Positions 25,810-33,856 of a stretch of DNA of 64,000 bases are shown here, in pieces. The position numbers and the translations under genes are program-made. Below the pieces are notes generated by a model. That model had not been told where the DNA came from, ran no database searches, and saw only the letters and a list, made by a program, of their open reading frames with translations. How positions within the stretch are numbered: position 1 is the first letter of the stretch; each line of letters opens with the position of its first letter. The stretch is taken from contig DATCFU010000153.1 of assembly GCA_036509315.1 (NCBI GenBank), positions 1 to 64,000 on the forward strand, in the 5' to 3' direction. The DNA is from PALSA-607 sp036509315. Its GTDB lineage: Bacteria; Actinomycetota; Actinomycetes; Acidothermales; Acidothermaceae.

Positions 25810-27195
25810 TCAGCACCCGTGTTGGCCTACCTGGCGGCGCCTACCCGGCCCGCTAATGAGCCGGCTAATAACCAGCGCGGCAATCCCGAGCCCGACCAGC
25901 AATGCACCCAGGGTGCTGAGAGGCATCGTGTCGCTGGTTCCGGTTGCTGGCAGAGTCGCGACCGGCGTCGCGACCGGCGATCGCGTCGGCGCGGCGGCTG
26001 GCGGTGCCGGTGCAGCGACCCGTTCGGTCGACGCCAACGTGGTGGTCAGGTCGACGCCACCGAACGCGCCCGGATCGACGCCGCTCGCGTGAGCGACTAT
26101 CAGCAGCGTTGCCAGTGGTCCCGGTGCGTACGCACCCGCGGTCTGCACGTAGGCCTTGGTACCAGCTTGCAGTGCAGCCAGTGCCGGCGCGACTGCGGTT
26201 GTTCCAGCTCCAGCGGCTTCAAGATCGAGCACCGCGTTCGCGGTCGACGTCCAATCTGTGCCGCTCCCGAAAGCCGACGGGATCGCACCCTTCGTCGCGC
26301 CCAACCGAGCGGCGAGGTAGCTCGTTGCTGCTGCCGCCGACGTTGCCGCATCGGTGACGGTCGCGGGGCAGGTCGGAGTCGACCCAGACGCGGTCGCCGG
26401 GCTTACCGGGAACGACTTACCGAGTTCACCGAGCAACCCCTGCACGGTCGCGTAGTCGTTCGCGTGCAAAGTGGCCTCGCCCTGGAAGTCGTATGCACCT
26501 GCTCCGGTCGTCGCCGAGCACGCGATCTGCAGCGAGCGCAGATAGCTGTCGCCGGTCTTGCCCGTCGTGGAAGTGACGCTCGCCGGATCGACGCCGGCAG
26601 CGACCAAAGCGCTGAGCGCCAGTCCGGTGGAGTTCGCGTCCGAGGCCGCTGGGCCAAATGCCGTGTTGTCGTAGAACCCGCCGTCCGGCAGCTGGAAGTG
26701 CTCTAGTGCCGCCACGGCGGTCGCCGTGGGTTTCCCGAGCGCAACCAGCGCCTGAATCGCTGCCGCGGTTGCGTTTTCGTCCTCGGTGGCAGGCTGGCAT
26801 GCCGCCGCCGTGTTGGCCCGGTAGGCAGTGAACGCTCCGTCGGCGCATTGCTGCGCAAGCAACCACGCGACGGCGGGCGCGTTGGGCGTGTGCCCGGTCG
26901 CCACCAGGCCGAGGATCGCGAGGCTCTGCCGATAGACGCCGTCGTAAGTCGGATCCTGCGCACCGAACAGACCGATGTTGGTTGGGGCGAAGGTCGCGAT
27001 CGGTGTCGCCACCGGCGCCGGCGTTGCGGCCGCCGCCGTGGAGGTGAGCATCGTGGTGGCGGTGAGAGTCGCGGTGGCGCCGACTGCGATGAGTGCGGTG
27101 AGCGAGCGGAGGGCAGACCCGGCCCTGCGGCTGCGTGCTTGCGGCAACTGCGCCGCTTGCAGTGGCTCCGTGACGTGCATGGATCCGTGCGACAT
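25810..27195 (-). CDS. Cell-wall-anchored alpha-toroid protein, transcobalamin/prenyltransferase-repeat type
   Basis: 461 residues, first gene of the B12 operon. A twin-Arg-containing N-terminus and hydrophobic core to about residue 56 form a signal sequence. The body repeats a helix-pair pattern (AAIQALVALGKPTATAVAALEHFQ..DGGFYDN, STGLALSALVAAGVDP), the prenyltransferase/squalene-cyclase repeat that forms the alpha6-alpha6 barrel of intrinsic factor and transcobalamin. The C-terminus has an LPATG sortase motif (415-419), a hydrophobic helix and RRR, so it should be linked to the wall or held in the membrane. ATG at 27193-27195 follows GAGAGGA. Role in binding corrinoid outside the cell is inferred from fold and operon. 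Confidence 0.82.
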   Translation of the reverse strand: MSHGSMHVTEPLQAAQLPQARSRRAGSALRSLTALIAVGATATLTATTMLTSTAAAATPAPVATPIATFAPTNIGLFGAQDPTYDGVYRQSLAILGLVATGHTPNAPAVAWLLAQQCADGAFTAYRANTAAACQPATEDENATAAAIQALVALGKPTATAVAALEHFQLPDGGFYDNTAFGPAASDANSTGLALSALVAAGVDPASVTSTTGKTGDSYLRSLQIACSATTGAGAYDFQGEATLHANDYATVQGLLGELGKSFPVSPATASGSTPTCPATVTDAATSAAAATSYLAARLGATKGAIPSAFGSGTDWTSTANAVLDLEAAGAGTTAVAPALAALQAGTKAYVQTAGAYAPGPLATLLIVAHASGVDPGAFGGVDLTTTLASTERVAAPAPPAAAPTRSPVATPVATLPATGTSDTMPLSTLGALLVGLGIAALVISRLISGPGRRRQVGQHGC

Positions 27196-27260
27196 TGAGT
27201 TCCTCTCGGGACGGGCCGCGGAGTCCACGGCGTAGATCCCGGCCCTGCGACGCCCCTGAC

Positions 27261-27298
27261 AACACAAACCCCACGAGCGCAGACGGCGCAGCGTGGGG
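27261..27298 (-). terminator. Riboswitch-controlled terminator
   Basis: On the minus strand CCCCACG (27292-27298) pairs with CGTGGGG (27269-27275), extended inside by a GCGC/GCGC stem and a CGTCT loop, followed by the U-rich tail TTTGTGTT (27261-27268). It lies between the aptamer and the first gene, where an expression platform is expected. Confidence 0.75.
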
Positions 27299-27363
27299 GC
27301 GTTGACGGGTCGGTGCGACCCGGGCTCCGCCCCGCGAACCTCGGCAGGCGATTGGAGCCGATT

Positions 27364-27471
27364 CGCATCCGGCAGGTAATCCGGCTCGCCGTACCGGTGA
27401 AAGAAGCCGGTGCGGCCTACGGTTGCGGGTCAGCGCCGGCATTGGACCGGCTTCCCCTGAACGCGGATGCG
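27364..27471 (-). ncRNA. Cobalamin riboswitch aptamer
   Basis: Reading the minus strand: closing stem CGCATCCG (27464-27471) with CGGATGCG (27364-27371); conserved core AGGGGAAGCCGGTCCAATGC, then GCCGGCGCTGACCCGCAACCG, the B12-box equivalent; and GAGCCGGATTACCTGCC near the 3' side. These match the actinobacterial form of the RF00174 aptamer. It is about 170 bases upstream of the first B12 gene and is followed by a terminator, so cobalamin should switch the operon off. An additional stretch of 27196-27363 is leader with no gene. Confidence 0.9.
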
Positions 27472-27514
27472 TTTTCAGTTGTGGGCGCGAGCAAACCACG
27501 ATGCGGGGCGCGCC

Positions 27515-27550
27515 GTCAAAGGACGCGGTCAAACAACTGTGGCGGTCAAA
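27515..27550. repeat. Three GTCAAA direct repeats upstream of the B12 riboswitch
   Basis: GTCAAA occurs at 27515-27520, 27528-27533 and 27545-27550 (TTTGAC on the operon strand, mostly TTTGACCGC). They sit where the operon promoter should be and may be a promoter element or activator sites; a -10 box is not obvious. The stretch 27551-27644 shows nothing else recognisable. Confidence 0.5.
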
Positions 27551-27644
27551 GGGCTGCGACGCGCTAGCCTGCGGTGCGGGTTGATGTAGGACGCCCTCTG
27601 TTCGACGGCGTGAGGTTCGAAGACGCGACTTGATCGGGAGTGCG

Positions 27645-27860
27645 ATGGTCGGCTGGTCGTGGCGGTACGAGAGTGCGGACGGCGAGCCGGTGGCCCCGGC
27701 TGAGCTGCCGCCCGCGGAAACCTTCCCGACTCAGTCGGACGCCGAGTCGTGGCTCGGCGAGGAATGGCGCCCGCTGCTCGCTGCGGGCGTTGCTCGGGTC
27801 AGCCTGCTCGAAGGCGATCGGGTCGTTTACGGACCGATGAGCCTCGACCCTGCCGACTGA
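27645..27860 (+). CDS. Small conserved actinobacterial protein, unknown function
   Basis: 71 residues, acidic, beginning MVGWSWRYESADG and containing SDAESWLGEEWRPLL and VVYGPMSLDP. I recognise this as a short protein widespread in actinobacteria without assigned function. No signal peptide, no cysteines, no membrane helix. The ATG at 27645 has CGGGAG four bases upstream; a start five codons earlier is possible. It is divergent from the B12 operon and convergent with the aldo/keto reductase gene 21 bases away. Confidence 0.82.
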   Translation: MVGWSWRYESADGEPVAPAELPPAETFPTQSDAESWLGEEWRPLLAAGVARVSLLEGDRVVYGPMSLDPAD

Positions 27861-27881
27861 CCCTGCGACTAGGCCAGCGAA

Positions 27882-28883
27882 CTAGGGTCTTCTCGCCAGC
27901 CGTTCTGTTTTGGCGGGATCGCGCTCGACGATGGGATCGAGGACCTCATCGATGCGCGTGAGCAGGTCCGCGTCGAGCTTGATCCCCGAGGCAACAACGT
28001 TCTCGGTGACCTGCTCTGGTCTGGTCGCCCCGATGATCGCGCTCGACACATTCGCGTTGTTCAGCACCCAGGCAAGAGCGAGCTGCGAGAGTGGCAGACC
28101 GGCCTGGGCTGCGAGCGGTTCCAGGAGCTGCACGCGGGCCAGAACATCGTCCTCGAGGTAGCCGGAGATGAACCTCGCGCCGCCCTTCGTGTCGGTAGCC
28201 CGCGATCCCTGCGGCGGTGCGGCGCCTGGCTTGTACTTCCCGGTCAGCACACCTTGCGCCAGCGGTGAGAAAACGATCTGGCCGATGCCTTCGCGCTCCG
28301 ACAACGGGACCACTTCGGCCTCGATGACCCGCCACAGCATGTTGTACTGCGGCTGGTTCGACACGATTCGGTCGAGACCTATGTCGTCGGCGATGCGCAA
28401 GGCAGACGCGAGCTGGTCCGCCGTCCATTCGCTTACGCCTATGTAGTTGACCTTGCCTTGCCGTACGAGGTCATCGAACGCCCGCAACGTCTCTTCAAGC
28501 GGGGTTTCGATATCGAACCGGTGCGCTTGGTAGAGGTCGATGTGGTCGGTCTGGAGCCGACGCAGCGATGCGTGGCAGCTCTCCATGATGTGCTTGCGCG
28601 ACAGCCCGCGGTCGTTGCGCCCAGGACCGGTTGGGAAGAAAACCTTCGTGCATAACTCGTATGACTCACGACGGGTGCCGGCAAGCGCGTCGCCGAGGAC
28701 GGACTCTGCCCGAGTTCCGGCGTAGACATCAGCGGTGTCGAATGTGGTGATGCCGGCGTCGAGCGCGGCTGCGACGCACGCTTTCGCTGCGTCCGCTTCA
28801 ACTTGCGACCCGTGGGTGATCCAGTTTCCGTACGCGATCTCGCTGACGATGAGGCCGCTCTTGCCCAGGTGTCTGAACTCCAT
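27882..28883 (-). CDS. Aldo/keto reductase, Kv-beta/YghZ-like
   Basis: NADPH-dependent carbonyl reductase fold, 333 residues. The catalytic tetrad is visible: D49 (FDTADVYAG), Y54, K80 (CTKVF) and H121 (YQAHRF). The C-terminal cofactor block SSAIIGATRPEQVTEN binds the adenosine phosphate. Similarity in pattern is to the AKR6/AKR14 groups (voltage-gated channel beta subunits, YghZ), which reduce methylglyoxal or other aldehydes. The true substrate is unknown. Downstream on the same strand there is nothing, and 60 bases upstream lies the DUF3043 gene stop. Confidence 0.92.
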   Translation of the reverse strand: MEFRHLGKSGLIVSEIAYGNWITHGSQVEADAAKACVAAALDAGITTFDTADVYAGTRAESVLGDALAGTRRESYELCTKVFFPTGPGRNDRGLSRKHIMESCHASLRRLQTDHIDLYQAHRFDIETPLEETLRAFDDLVRQGKVNYIGVSEWTADQLASALRIADDIGLDRIVSNQPQYNMLWRVIEAEVVPLSEREGIGQIVFSPLAQGVLTGKYKPGAAPPQGSRATDTKGGARFISGYLEDDVLARVQLLEPLAAQAGLPLSQLALAWVLNNANVSSAIIGATRPEQVTENVVASGIKLDADLLTRIDEVLDPIVERDPAKTERLARRP

Positions 28884-28943
28884 GAAGTGGACCCTATGCC
28901 GCCGTGGCAGGGCGTGCGGCGGCCGGTCGGGCGATGCGGTCGG

Positions 28944-29540
28944 TCAGATCTTGGTTCCGCGCGCGACCCGCGCGCCTGGCATCCGCATGCGCCGGAACTG
29001 CAATGCCCGCATGGCGGCGTATAGCCCGATGCCCCTGGTCGGCTCGTTGGGAAAGCGGACGGCGACCTGCTGGCGGATTGCTCGCGCCATCAGGATCGAG
29101 TCGAAGACCGAGCCCAGGATGTAGGCGTAGAGAGCGAACGTGGTGATGAGAACGACGACCTTGACGTGCGGGAACACGAATCCGAGCAGGATCACCGGCA
29201 CCGCGACGGGCACAAAGAGGCCGAGCACGTTGCGCCGCGAGTCGACGTAGTCGCGGGCGTATCGGCGCGCTGGGCCGCGATCGCGCAGGGGCAGAGCGCT
29301 GTCGTCGCCGCGGCGCATCGCCTCGCGTCGCACCCGGGCTTGCTCGGGGGTCAGCCGGCCGCCCTTGCCGGTGCCGCGCACGGCTCGTCCACTCGCACCG
29401 ATGGCCGAGACCTTCCGGGCCGCCTCCGCTTCACGGCGTTTTGGAGTCGCCTTGCCCTTGGTGGGCGGGCCAACATCCGTGCCGAGCGGATCTCCGGGGT
29501 TGGCCACCCCGGCAGCATCTTTGGTTCCACGTCCGAACAC
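28944..29540 (-). CDS. DUF3043 membrane protein
   Basis: 198 residues from a GTG at 29538-29540. The N-terminal half is Lys/Arg/Ala-rich and disordered-looking (KGKATPKRREAEAARK), followed by RDRGPARRYARDYVDSRRN, two close membrane helices (about residues 118-160) and a short basic cytosolic tail. This layout is the actinobacterial DUF3043 family, whose function is unknown. The start is inferred from the usual short MFxR/VFxR N-terminus; no strong ribosome site is visible. It is divergent from pspA. Confidence 0.85.
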   Translation of the reverse strand: MFGRGTKDAAGVANPGDPLGTDVGPPTKGKATPKRREAEAARKVSAIGASGRAVRGTGKGGRLTPEQARVRREAMRRGDDSALPLRDRGPARRYARDYVDSRRNVLGLFVPVAVPVILLGFVFPHVKVVVLITTFALYAYILGSVFDSILMARAIRQQVAVRFPNEPTRGIGLYAAMRALQFRRMRMPGARVARGTKI

Positions 29541-29639
29541 GGAGCACAGGCTACTGCCCGGGAACCCTCTGCCGGTGCGGTCCGTCGACACATAGGGTGG
29601 AGACGCTCGTCGAGACCGCCAATGAAGGAGCCGACACCC

Positions 29640-30452
29640 ATGGGTGTGATGAAGCGCATGTCGCTCATCTTCAATGCCAAGGCCAACAAGGTCCTTGACC
29701 GCGCTGAAGACCCGCGCGAGACGCTTGACTACAGCTACACCAAGCAGCTCGAGCTGCTGCAGAAGGTCCGACGCGGCGTTGCCGATGTCGCGACGTCCCG
29801 TAAGCGGCTCGAGCTCCAGGCGACCCAGCTGCAGCAGCAGGCCGATAAATACGACGGCCAGGCCCGCGCGTCCTTGGCGGCGGGTCGCGAAGACCTTGCT
29901 CGCGAAGCATTGACCCGCAAGTCGGCGCTCACCCAGCAGATCAGCGACCTCCAGACCCAGCACGCCTCGCTACTGGCGGAGGAGGAGAAGCTGACCTTGG
30001 CGTCGCAGCGCCTCCAGGCCAAGGTCGACGCGTTCCGGACGAAGAAAGAGACCATCAAGGCCACCTACACAGCGGCCGAGGCCCAGACGAAAATTGGCGA
30101 GGCCTTCTCGGGCATCTCCGAGGAGATGGGTGACGTCGGCTTGGCGGTTCAGCGGGCGGAAGACAAGACCCAGAGCATGCAGGCTAGGGCCGGTGCGATC
30201 GATGAGCTGCTTGCCTCGGGTGCGCTGAACGACCCGACCGGTACCAGCACCGACGACATCCAGCTCGAGCTCGACCGCATGTCGAGCACCAACGATGTCG
30301 AGTCGCAGTTGGCTGCCATGAAAGGGCAACTTGCGGGCGCGCCCGCAACGCCCGCGATCGAAGGCACAGCCGCAACGGCGACATCCGCGGCCGCGGCACC
30401 CGCCGAGCAGCCAGCCGCCCAGCCAGCCCCTCAACCGGAGGAGTCGTCATGA
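29640..30452 (+). CDS. pspA: PspA/IM30 envelope-stress protein
   Basis: ESCRT-III-like coiled-coil protein, 270 residues, that binds stressed inner membrane. It opens MGVMKRMSLIFNAKANKVLDRAEDPRETLDY, the PspA helix, and continues as charged coiled coil to about residue 215, then an Ala/Pro/Gln-rich tail. ATG at 29640 with AAGGAG nine bases upstream. It heads pspA-pspAA-htpX-pspAB and overlaps pspAA in ATGA. pspF, pspB and pspC of the proteobacterial system are absent; actinobacterial psp loci vary in this way. Confidence 0.94.
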   Translation: MGVMKRMSLIFNAKANKVLDRAEDPRETLDYSYTKQLELLQKVRRGVADVATSRKRLELQATQLQQQADKYDGQARASLAAGREDLAREALTRKSALTQQISDLQTQHASLLAEEEKLTLASQRLQAKVDAFRTKKETIKATYTAAEAQTKIGEAFSGISEEMGDVGLAVQRAEDKTQSMQARAGAIDELLASGALNDPTGTSTDDIQLELDRMSSTNDVESQLAAMKGQLAGAPATPAIEGTAATATSAAAAPAEQPAAQPAPQPEESS

Positions 30453-30727
30453 TCCTGCGGATTCTCGGTGAGGGTCAGTTCGAGATTGCCGACCACACGG
30501 TCGAGGCGCTGAACGGTCTCGACAACGAATTGCTCGCGGCGGTCGAGAGCGGTGACGAGAGCAAGTTCCAGGACACTCTCGCCGCGCTGCTTGCCCTTGT
30601 CCGCGAAGTCGGGCAACCGGTGCCCGACGACCACCTCGGCCCGTCTGAGTTGGTCTTGCCCGGCTCTGATTCAACCCTGGAGGAGGTGCGTGCGCTGCTC
30701 GGCGATGAGGGACTCATCCCTGGCTGA
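30449..30727 (+). CDS. pspAA: PspA-associated protein PspAA
   Basis: 92-residue partner of PspA. It has the PspAA pattern: MILRILGEGQFEI at the start, DNELLAAVESGDE, and a Pro/Asp-rich segment (GQPVPDDHLGPSELVLP) ending in a short helix. The start overlaps pspA by four bases, indicating coupled production. Proposed to bind or tune PspA in phyla lacking the classical Psp partners; no enzymatic motif is visible. Confidence 0.88.
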   Translation: MILRILGEGQFEIADHTVEALNGLDNELLAAVESGDESKFQDTLAALLALVREVGQPVPDDHLGPSELVLPGSDSTLEEVRALLGDEGLIPG

Positions 30728-30741
30728 TCGGCGTCCGTCTT

Positions 30742-31668
30742 ATGGCCCGAACTCGTTTTGCCGCAGACCGTGGTCTATCGGCCCGCATGGTCTTTGTCAT
30801 GTTCCTTCTCGGGCTGGTGTACGTCCTGTTCATCGGCGTGCTCATCGCGATCCACCTGTCACCGATTCTGATCGTCGTGATCGCAGGTGGCTTCTTCCTG
30901 TTCCAATTCTTTGGCTCCGACCGGATCGCGTTGTACGCGATGCACGGCAGAATCGTGACGCCTGAAGAGGCGCCCGAACTCCACGCCATCATTGACCGAC
31001 TCTGCGCGATGTCGAATACGCCCAAGCCCAAAGTCGCGATAGCCGACAGCGACGTGCCCAATGCGTTCGCGACGGGCCGCAGCCAGAAGCGCGCGGTGGT
31101 GTGTGCGACCACCGGCATCATGCGGCGGCTCGACAACGAAGAGCTCGAGGGCGTGCTCGCCCACGAGATGTCACACGTCGCACACCATGACGTCGTCGTG
31201 ATGACAATCGCATCGTTCCTTGGCGTGCTCGCCGGCCTGATCACGCGCTTTGCGTTTTACGCAACGCTCTTCGGTGGCGGTGGAAACAACCGCGGCCGCA
31301 ACAACAACCAAGACAGCGCCGCACTTGTCGAACTTGTCGTCCTGCTCGCATCAGCGATTGTCTACGCCATCAGCTTCTTGCTGATCCGGGCGCTGTCGCG
31401 ATACCGCGAGCTGTCCGCAGACAGGTCGGGTGCGCTGCTGACCGGACGCCCGTCCGCTCTGGCAAGCGCATTGCAGAAGGTAACGGGCGCGATGGGTCAG
31501 ATTCCGACTCGCGACTTGCGTTCGGCGGAGAGCTTCAATGCGTTCTTCTTCACGCCGGCGCTTGCTCCTGGCTTCTCGCTCTCGTCGCTGTTCTCGACCC
31601 ACCCGCCGCTGGAGAAGCGGCTTCAGCAGCTTGCCGAGATCTCCCGCGAGCTCGGCCAGGGCAGGTAG
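30742..31668 (+). CDS. htpX: HtpX-like membrane zinc protease (M48)
   Basis: 308-residue integral membrane metalloprotease. Two N-terminal helices (about 16-38 and 41-57) precede the catalytic HEMSH motif (H141, E142, H145) and the third ligand E223 in YRELSADRSG. A loop of Gly/Asn repeats (GGGGNNRGRNNNQ) sits between helices. HtpX degrades damaged membrane proteins. In this operon it follows pspAA by 14 bases and precedes pspAB, linking proteolysis and PspA membrane repair. Confidence 0.93.
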   Translation: MARTRFAADRGLSARMVFVMFLLGLVYVLFIGVLIAIHLSPILIVVIAGGFFLFQFFGSDRIALYAMHGRIVTPEEAPELHAIIDRLCAMSNTPKPKVAIADSDVPNAFATGRSQKRAVVCATTGIMRRLDNEELEGVLAHEMSHVAHHDVVVMTIASFLGVLAGLITRFAFYATLFGGGGNNRGRNNNQDSAALVELVVLLASAIVYAISFLLIRALSRYRELSADRSGALLTGRPSALASALQKVTGAMGQIPTRDLRSAESFNAFFFTPALAPGFSLSSLFSTHPPLEKRLQQLAEISRELGQGR

Positions 31669-31670
31669 GA

Positions 31671-32252
31671 ATGGGCTTCTTGGACACGGTGCTCGGCCGG
31701 ACGAAACCCGTAAAGGCTGACCTCGACGACCTGTTCGCGTTGCCGTCGGCGGCGCTGACTCTTCAAGCGGGGCTCGACTTTGCGCCGACGGGCCTGGGTT
31801 CCGTGTGCTTCAAGGCCGCCGAGGGTGCTGCTTTCGCGCGCACGCAAACCGACGTGCAGCAACTGCTCGACTCATCGTCAGCGGGCAGCGCGCCAAAGGT
31901 AGAACTCAGCAAGGACAGCTTCGGCTACACCTGGTTGCTCGTACGGCATGACCCGGCGGACGTCCCGGGTCTCGTCACCGACCTGCACGCGGTCAACAGT
32001 GGGTTGCAAGATGCCGGTTTCGGGCCACAACTGCTGTGCTCACTGATCTCGTTCGCCCATGTCGACGGACGCCGGTTGGCGCTGGTCTACCTCTACAAGC
32101 GCGGCACGTTCTATCCGTTCGCGCCGCTAGGCGGCGACCAGCGTCGCGACAACGCGCTCGAGATCGAGGTCCAGGGCACGCTCGCAGGCGACATGAAGAT
32201 CGAGCCGGAACTCACTCGCTGGTTCCCCGTCTGGGGCGCACCGGGCTTGTGA
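31671..32252 (+). CDS. pspAB: PspA-associated protein PspAB
   Basis: 193 residues, no membrane helix. It starts MGFLDTVLGRTKPVKADLDDLFALPSAALTL, typical of PspAB, and keeps the LRHDP-like motif (LLVRHDPADVPGLVTDLHAVN) and YLYKRGTFYPFAP block of the family. Biochemical function is not known; it co-occurs with PspA and HtpX in actinobacteria. Starts two bases after the htpX stop with a GGTAGGA ribosome site. glycerate kinase begins 13 bases downstream. Confidence 0.87.
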   Translation: MGFLDTVLGRTKPVKADLDDLFALPSAALTLQAGLDFAPTGLGSVCFKAAEGAAFARTQTDVQQLLDSSSAGSAPKVELSKDSFGYTWLLVRHDPADVPGLVTDLHAVNSGLQDAGFGPQLLCSLISFAHVDGRRLALVYLYKRGTFYPFAPLGGDQRRDNALEIEVQGTLAGDMKIEPELTRWFPVWGAPGL

Positions 32253-32265
32253 ACGTGCGCGGCTT

Positions 32266-33327
32266 GTGAACCACGGGCCGGCTGCGCGACGGCGGGTGCT
32301 CGTCGCCCCCGACTCATTCGGCGGCTCGATGTCAGCTGGTGAGGCGGCCGACGCGATCGCCGCAGGCTGGCGCGACGCCGCTGCCACGGACGTCGTGAAG
32401 ACGTTGCCCTTGTCGGACGGCGGGCCGGGCTTCGTCGCCGTCCTGCACGCAGGGCTGCACGGCCGGCTGCTCGAGGTCGAGATCGACGATCCGCTCGGCC
32501 GACCCGTTCGAGGGGCAGTGCTCGTCGACGATTCGGGCGGGCGCCGCACTGTGTATGTCGAGTCGGCCCAGGCGTGTGGGCTGCACCTGCTCCAACCATT
32601 CGAACGCGATCCAAGCCGGACGACGACTGCGGGCGTCGCAGCGTTGCTGCAGGCCGCGCTCGTCGCTGCGGCTGACCGCATCGTGGTTGGCCTCGGGGGC
32701 TCGAGCACCAACGACGGCGGCTCGGGCATGATCGAAAAGCTCGGCGCCGACGCCGATCGCCTGCGTGCTGTCGACCTCGTCGTCGCCACGGACGTCGACA
32801 ACCCGCTGCTCGGGCCGCTCGGTGCGACCGCGGTCTTCTCAGCGCAGAAGGGCGCGACTCCCGACATGATGCCGGTGCTCGAGGAGCGGCTGGCCAGGTT
32901 CGCCGACCTTATTGGGCCAGAGTTGGCGCAGCTCCCCGGCGCCGGTGCCGCTGGGGGCCTGGGTCTCGCGCTGTTCGCCCTCGGTGGTCACCGCGAAAGT
33001 GGCGCCGACCTCGTGCTGCGCGAGTTGGACGTCGCCGGTCTGATCGCGGCGTCCGACTTGGTTGTGACGGGGGAAGGTTCGCTCGACGGCCAGTCTCTGG
33101 CTGGAAAGCTCCCGGTCAGGGTGGCCGCTGGCTGCCTCGACGCCGGGGTTCCGTGCATCGCGATCGCCGGGCGAGTGTTGCTGGGCCGCCCTCAGGTGGC
33201 CGCCGCCGGATTCGCCGGTGCTTACGCCATCGAGGGCTACGCCGGCTCGCTGGAGGCGGCGATCACGCTTGGCGCTCCAGGGCTTCGCGGGCTGGCGACC
33301 AGGGTAGCGACGGAGTGGCGCAGGTGA
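32266..33327 (+). CDS. Glycerate kinase (GlxK/GarK family)
   Basis: Phosphorylates D-glycerate, feeding it into glycolysis. 353 residues, usual size. Family blocks: RVLVAPDSFGGSMSAGEAADAI, LPLSDGGPGF, GLGGSSTNDGG, GAGAAGGLGLAL and LVVTGEGSLDGQSLAGK. The third base of the start GTG at 32266 is part of TGTGAAC; a start a few codons later cannot be excluded. Gene order after pspAB may be read-through from the psp operon. Mycobacteria carry the same gene next to the HesB gene, as here. Confidence 0.92.
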   Translation: MNHGPAARRRVLVAPDSFGGSMSAGEAADAIAAGWRDAAATDVVKTLPLSDGGPGFVAVLHAGLHGRLLEVEIDDPLGRPVRGAVLVDDSGGRRTVYVESAQACGLHLLQPFERDPSRTTTAGVAALLQAALVAAADRIVVGLGGSSTNDGGSGMIEKLGADADRLRAVDLVVATDVDNPLLGPLGATAVFSAQKGATPDMMPVLEERLARFADLIGPELAQLPGAGAAGGLGLALFALGGHRESGADLVLRELDVAGLIAASDLVVTGEGSLDGQSLAGKLPVRVAAGCLDAGVPCIAIAGRVLLGRPQVAAAGFAGAYAIEGYAGSLEAAITLGAPGLRGLATRVATEWRR

Positions 33328-33433
33328 CTCGTGCCCCATATTCGACTCAGGTCCCACATTCGGGATGACCGGCGCCCCAACCGGTGTTGCTCGTGAGACG
33401 ATGGGACCAGGACGAACATCAGGGAGCACATCG

Positions 33434-33844
33434 ATGACCGCTCAAGGCGACACCACCACACGACCCGACACTGAGACCAGCGACATCGAGACTGGCGTCA
33501 CTGACATCGAGACTGGCCTCACTGGGATCGTGCTTACCGATCACGCCGCCGCCAAGGTGAAGGCGTTGCTCGAGCAAGAGGGTCGTACCGACCTCGCGCT
33601 GCGGGTAGCGGTGCAGCCCGGTGGCTGCTCCGGATTGCGCTACCAGCTCTACTTCGACGACCGCTCGGTTGACGGCGACCAGGTTCAAGACTTCGGCGGT
33701 GTGAACGTCGTCGTCGACAAGATGAGCCAGCCCTACCTTTCCGGTGCGTCGGTCGACTTCGTCGACACCATTGAGAAGCAAGGCTTCACGATCGACAACC
33801 CGAACGCCGGCGGTTCGTGCGCTTGCGGCGACTCGTTCCACTAG
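33434..33844 (+). CDS. erpA: HesB/IscA-type iron-sulfur carrier
   Basis: A-type carrier of 136 residues that hands Fe-S clusters to apoproteins. The three cluster cysteines are C65 (QPGGCSGLRY), C129 and C131 (GGSCACGDSF). The N-terminal 30 residues are an unusual acidic Thr/Asp/Glu extension made partly of a duplicated DIETG unit (see repeat). ATG at 33434 with AGGGAG seven bases upstream. It is followed by a strong terminator and then the adenosine kinase gene. LipA, which needs Fe-S clusters, is elsewhere in this window. The erpA symbol follows common annotation; IscA is an alternative. Confidence 0.9.
   Translation: MTAQGDTTTRPDTETSDIETGVTDIETGLTGIVLTDHAAAKVKALLEQEGRTDLALRVAVQPGGCSGLRYQLYFDDRSVDGDQVQDFGGVNVVVDKMSQPYLSGASVDFVDTIEKQGFTIDNPNAGGSCACGDSFH
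33482..33523. repeat. 21-base tandem duplication in the HesB N-terminus
   Basis: GACATCGAGACTGGC-GTCACT at 33482-33502 is followed directly by the same unit with one change (GTC to CTC) at 33503-33523. It encodes DIETGVT-DIETGLT, keeps the frame, and lengthens the disordered N-terminus only. Confidence 0.9.
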
Positions 33845-33856
33845 TTCTGGTGACCT

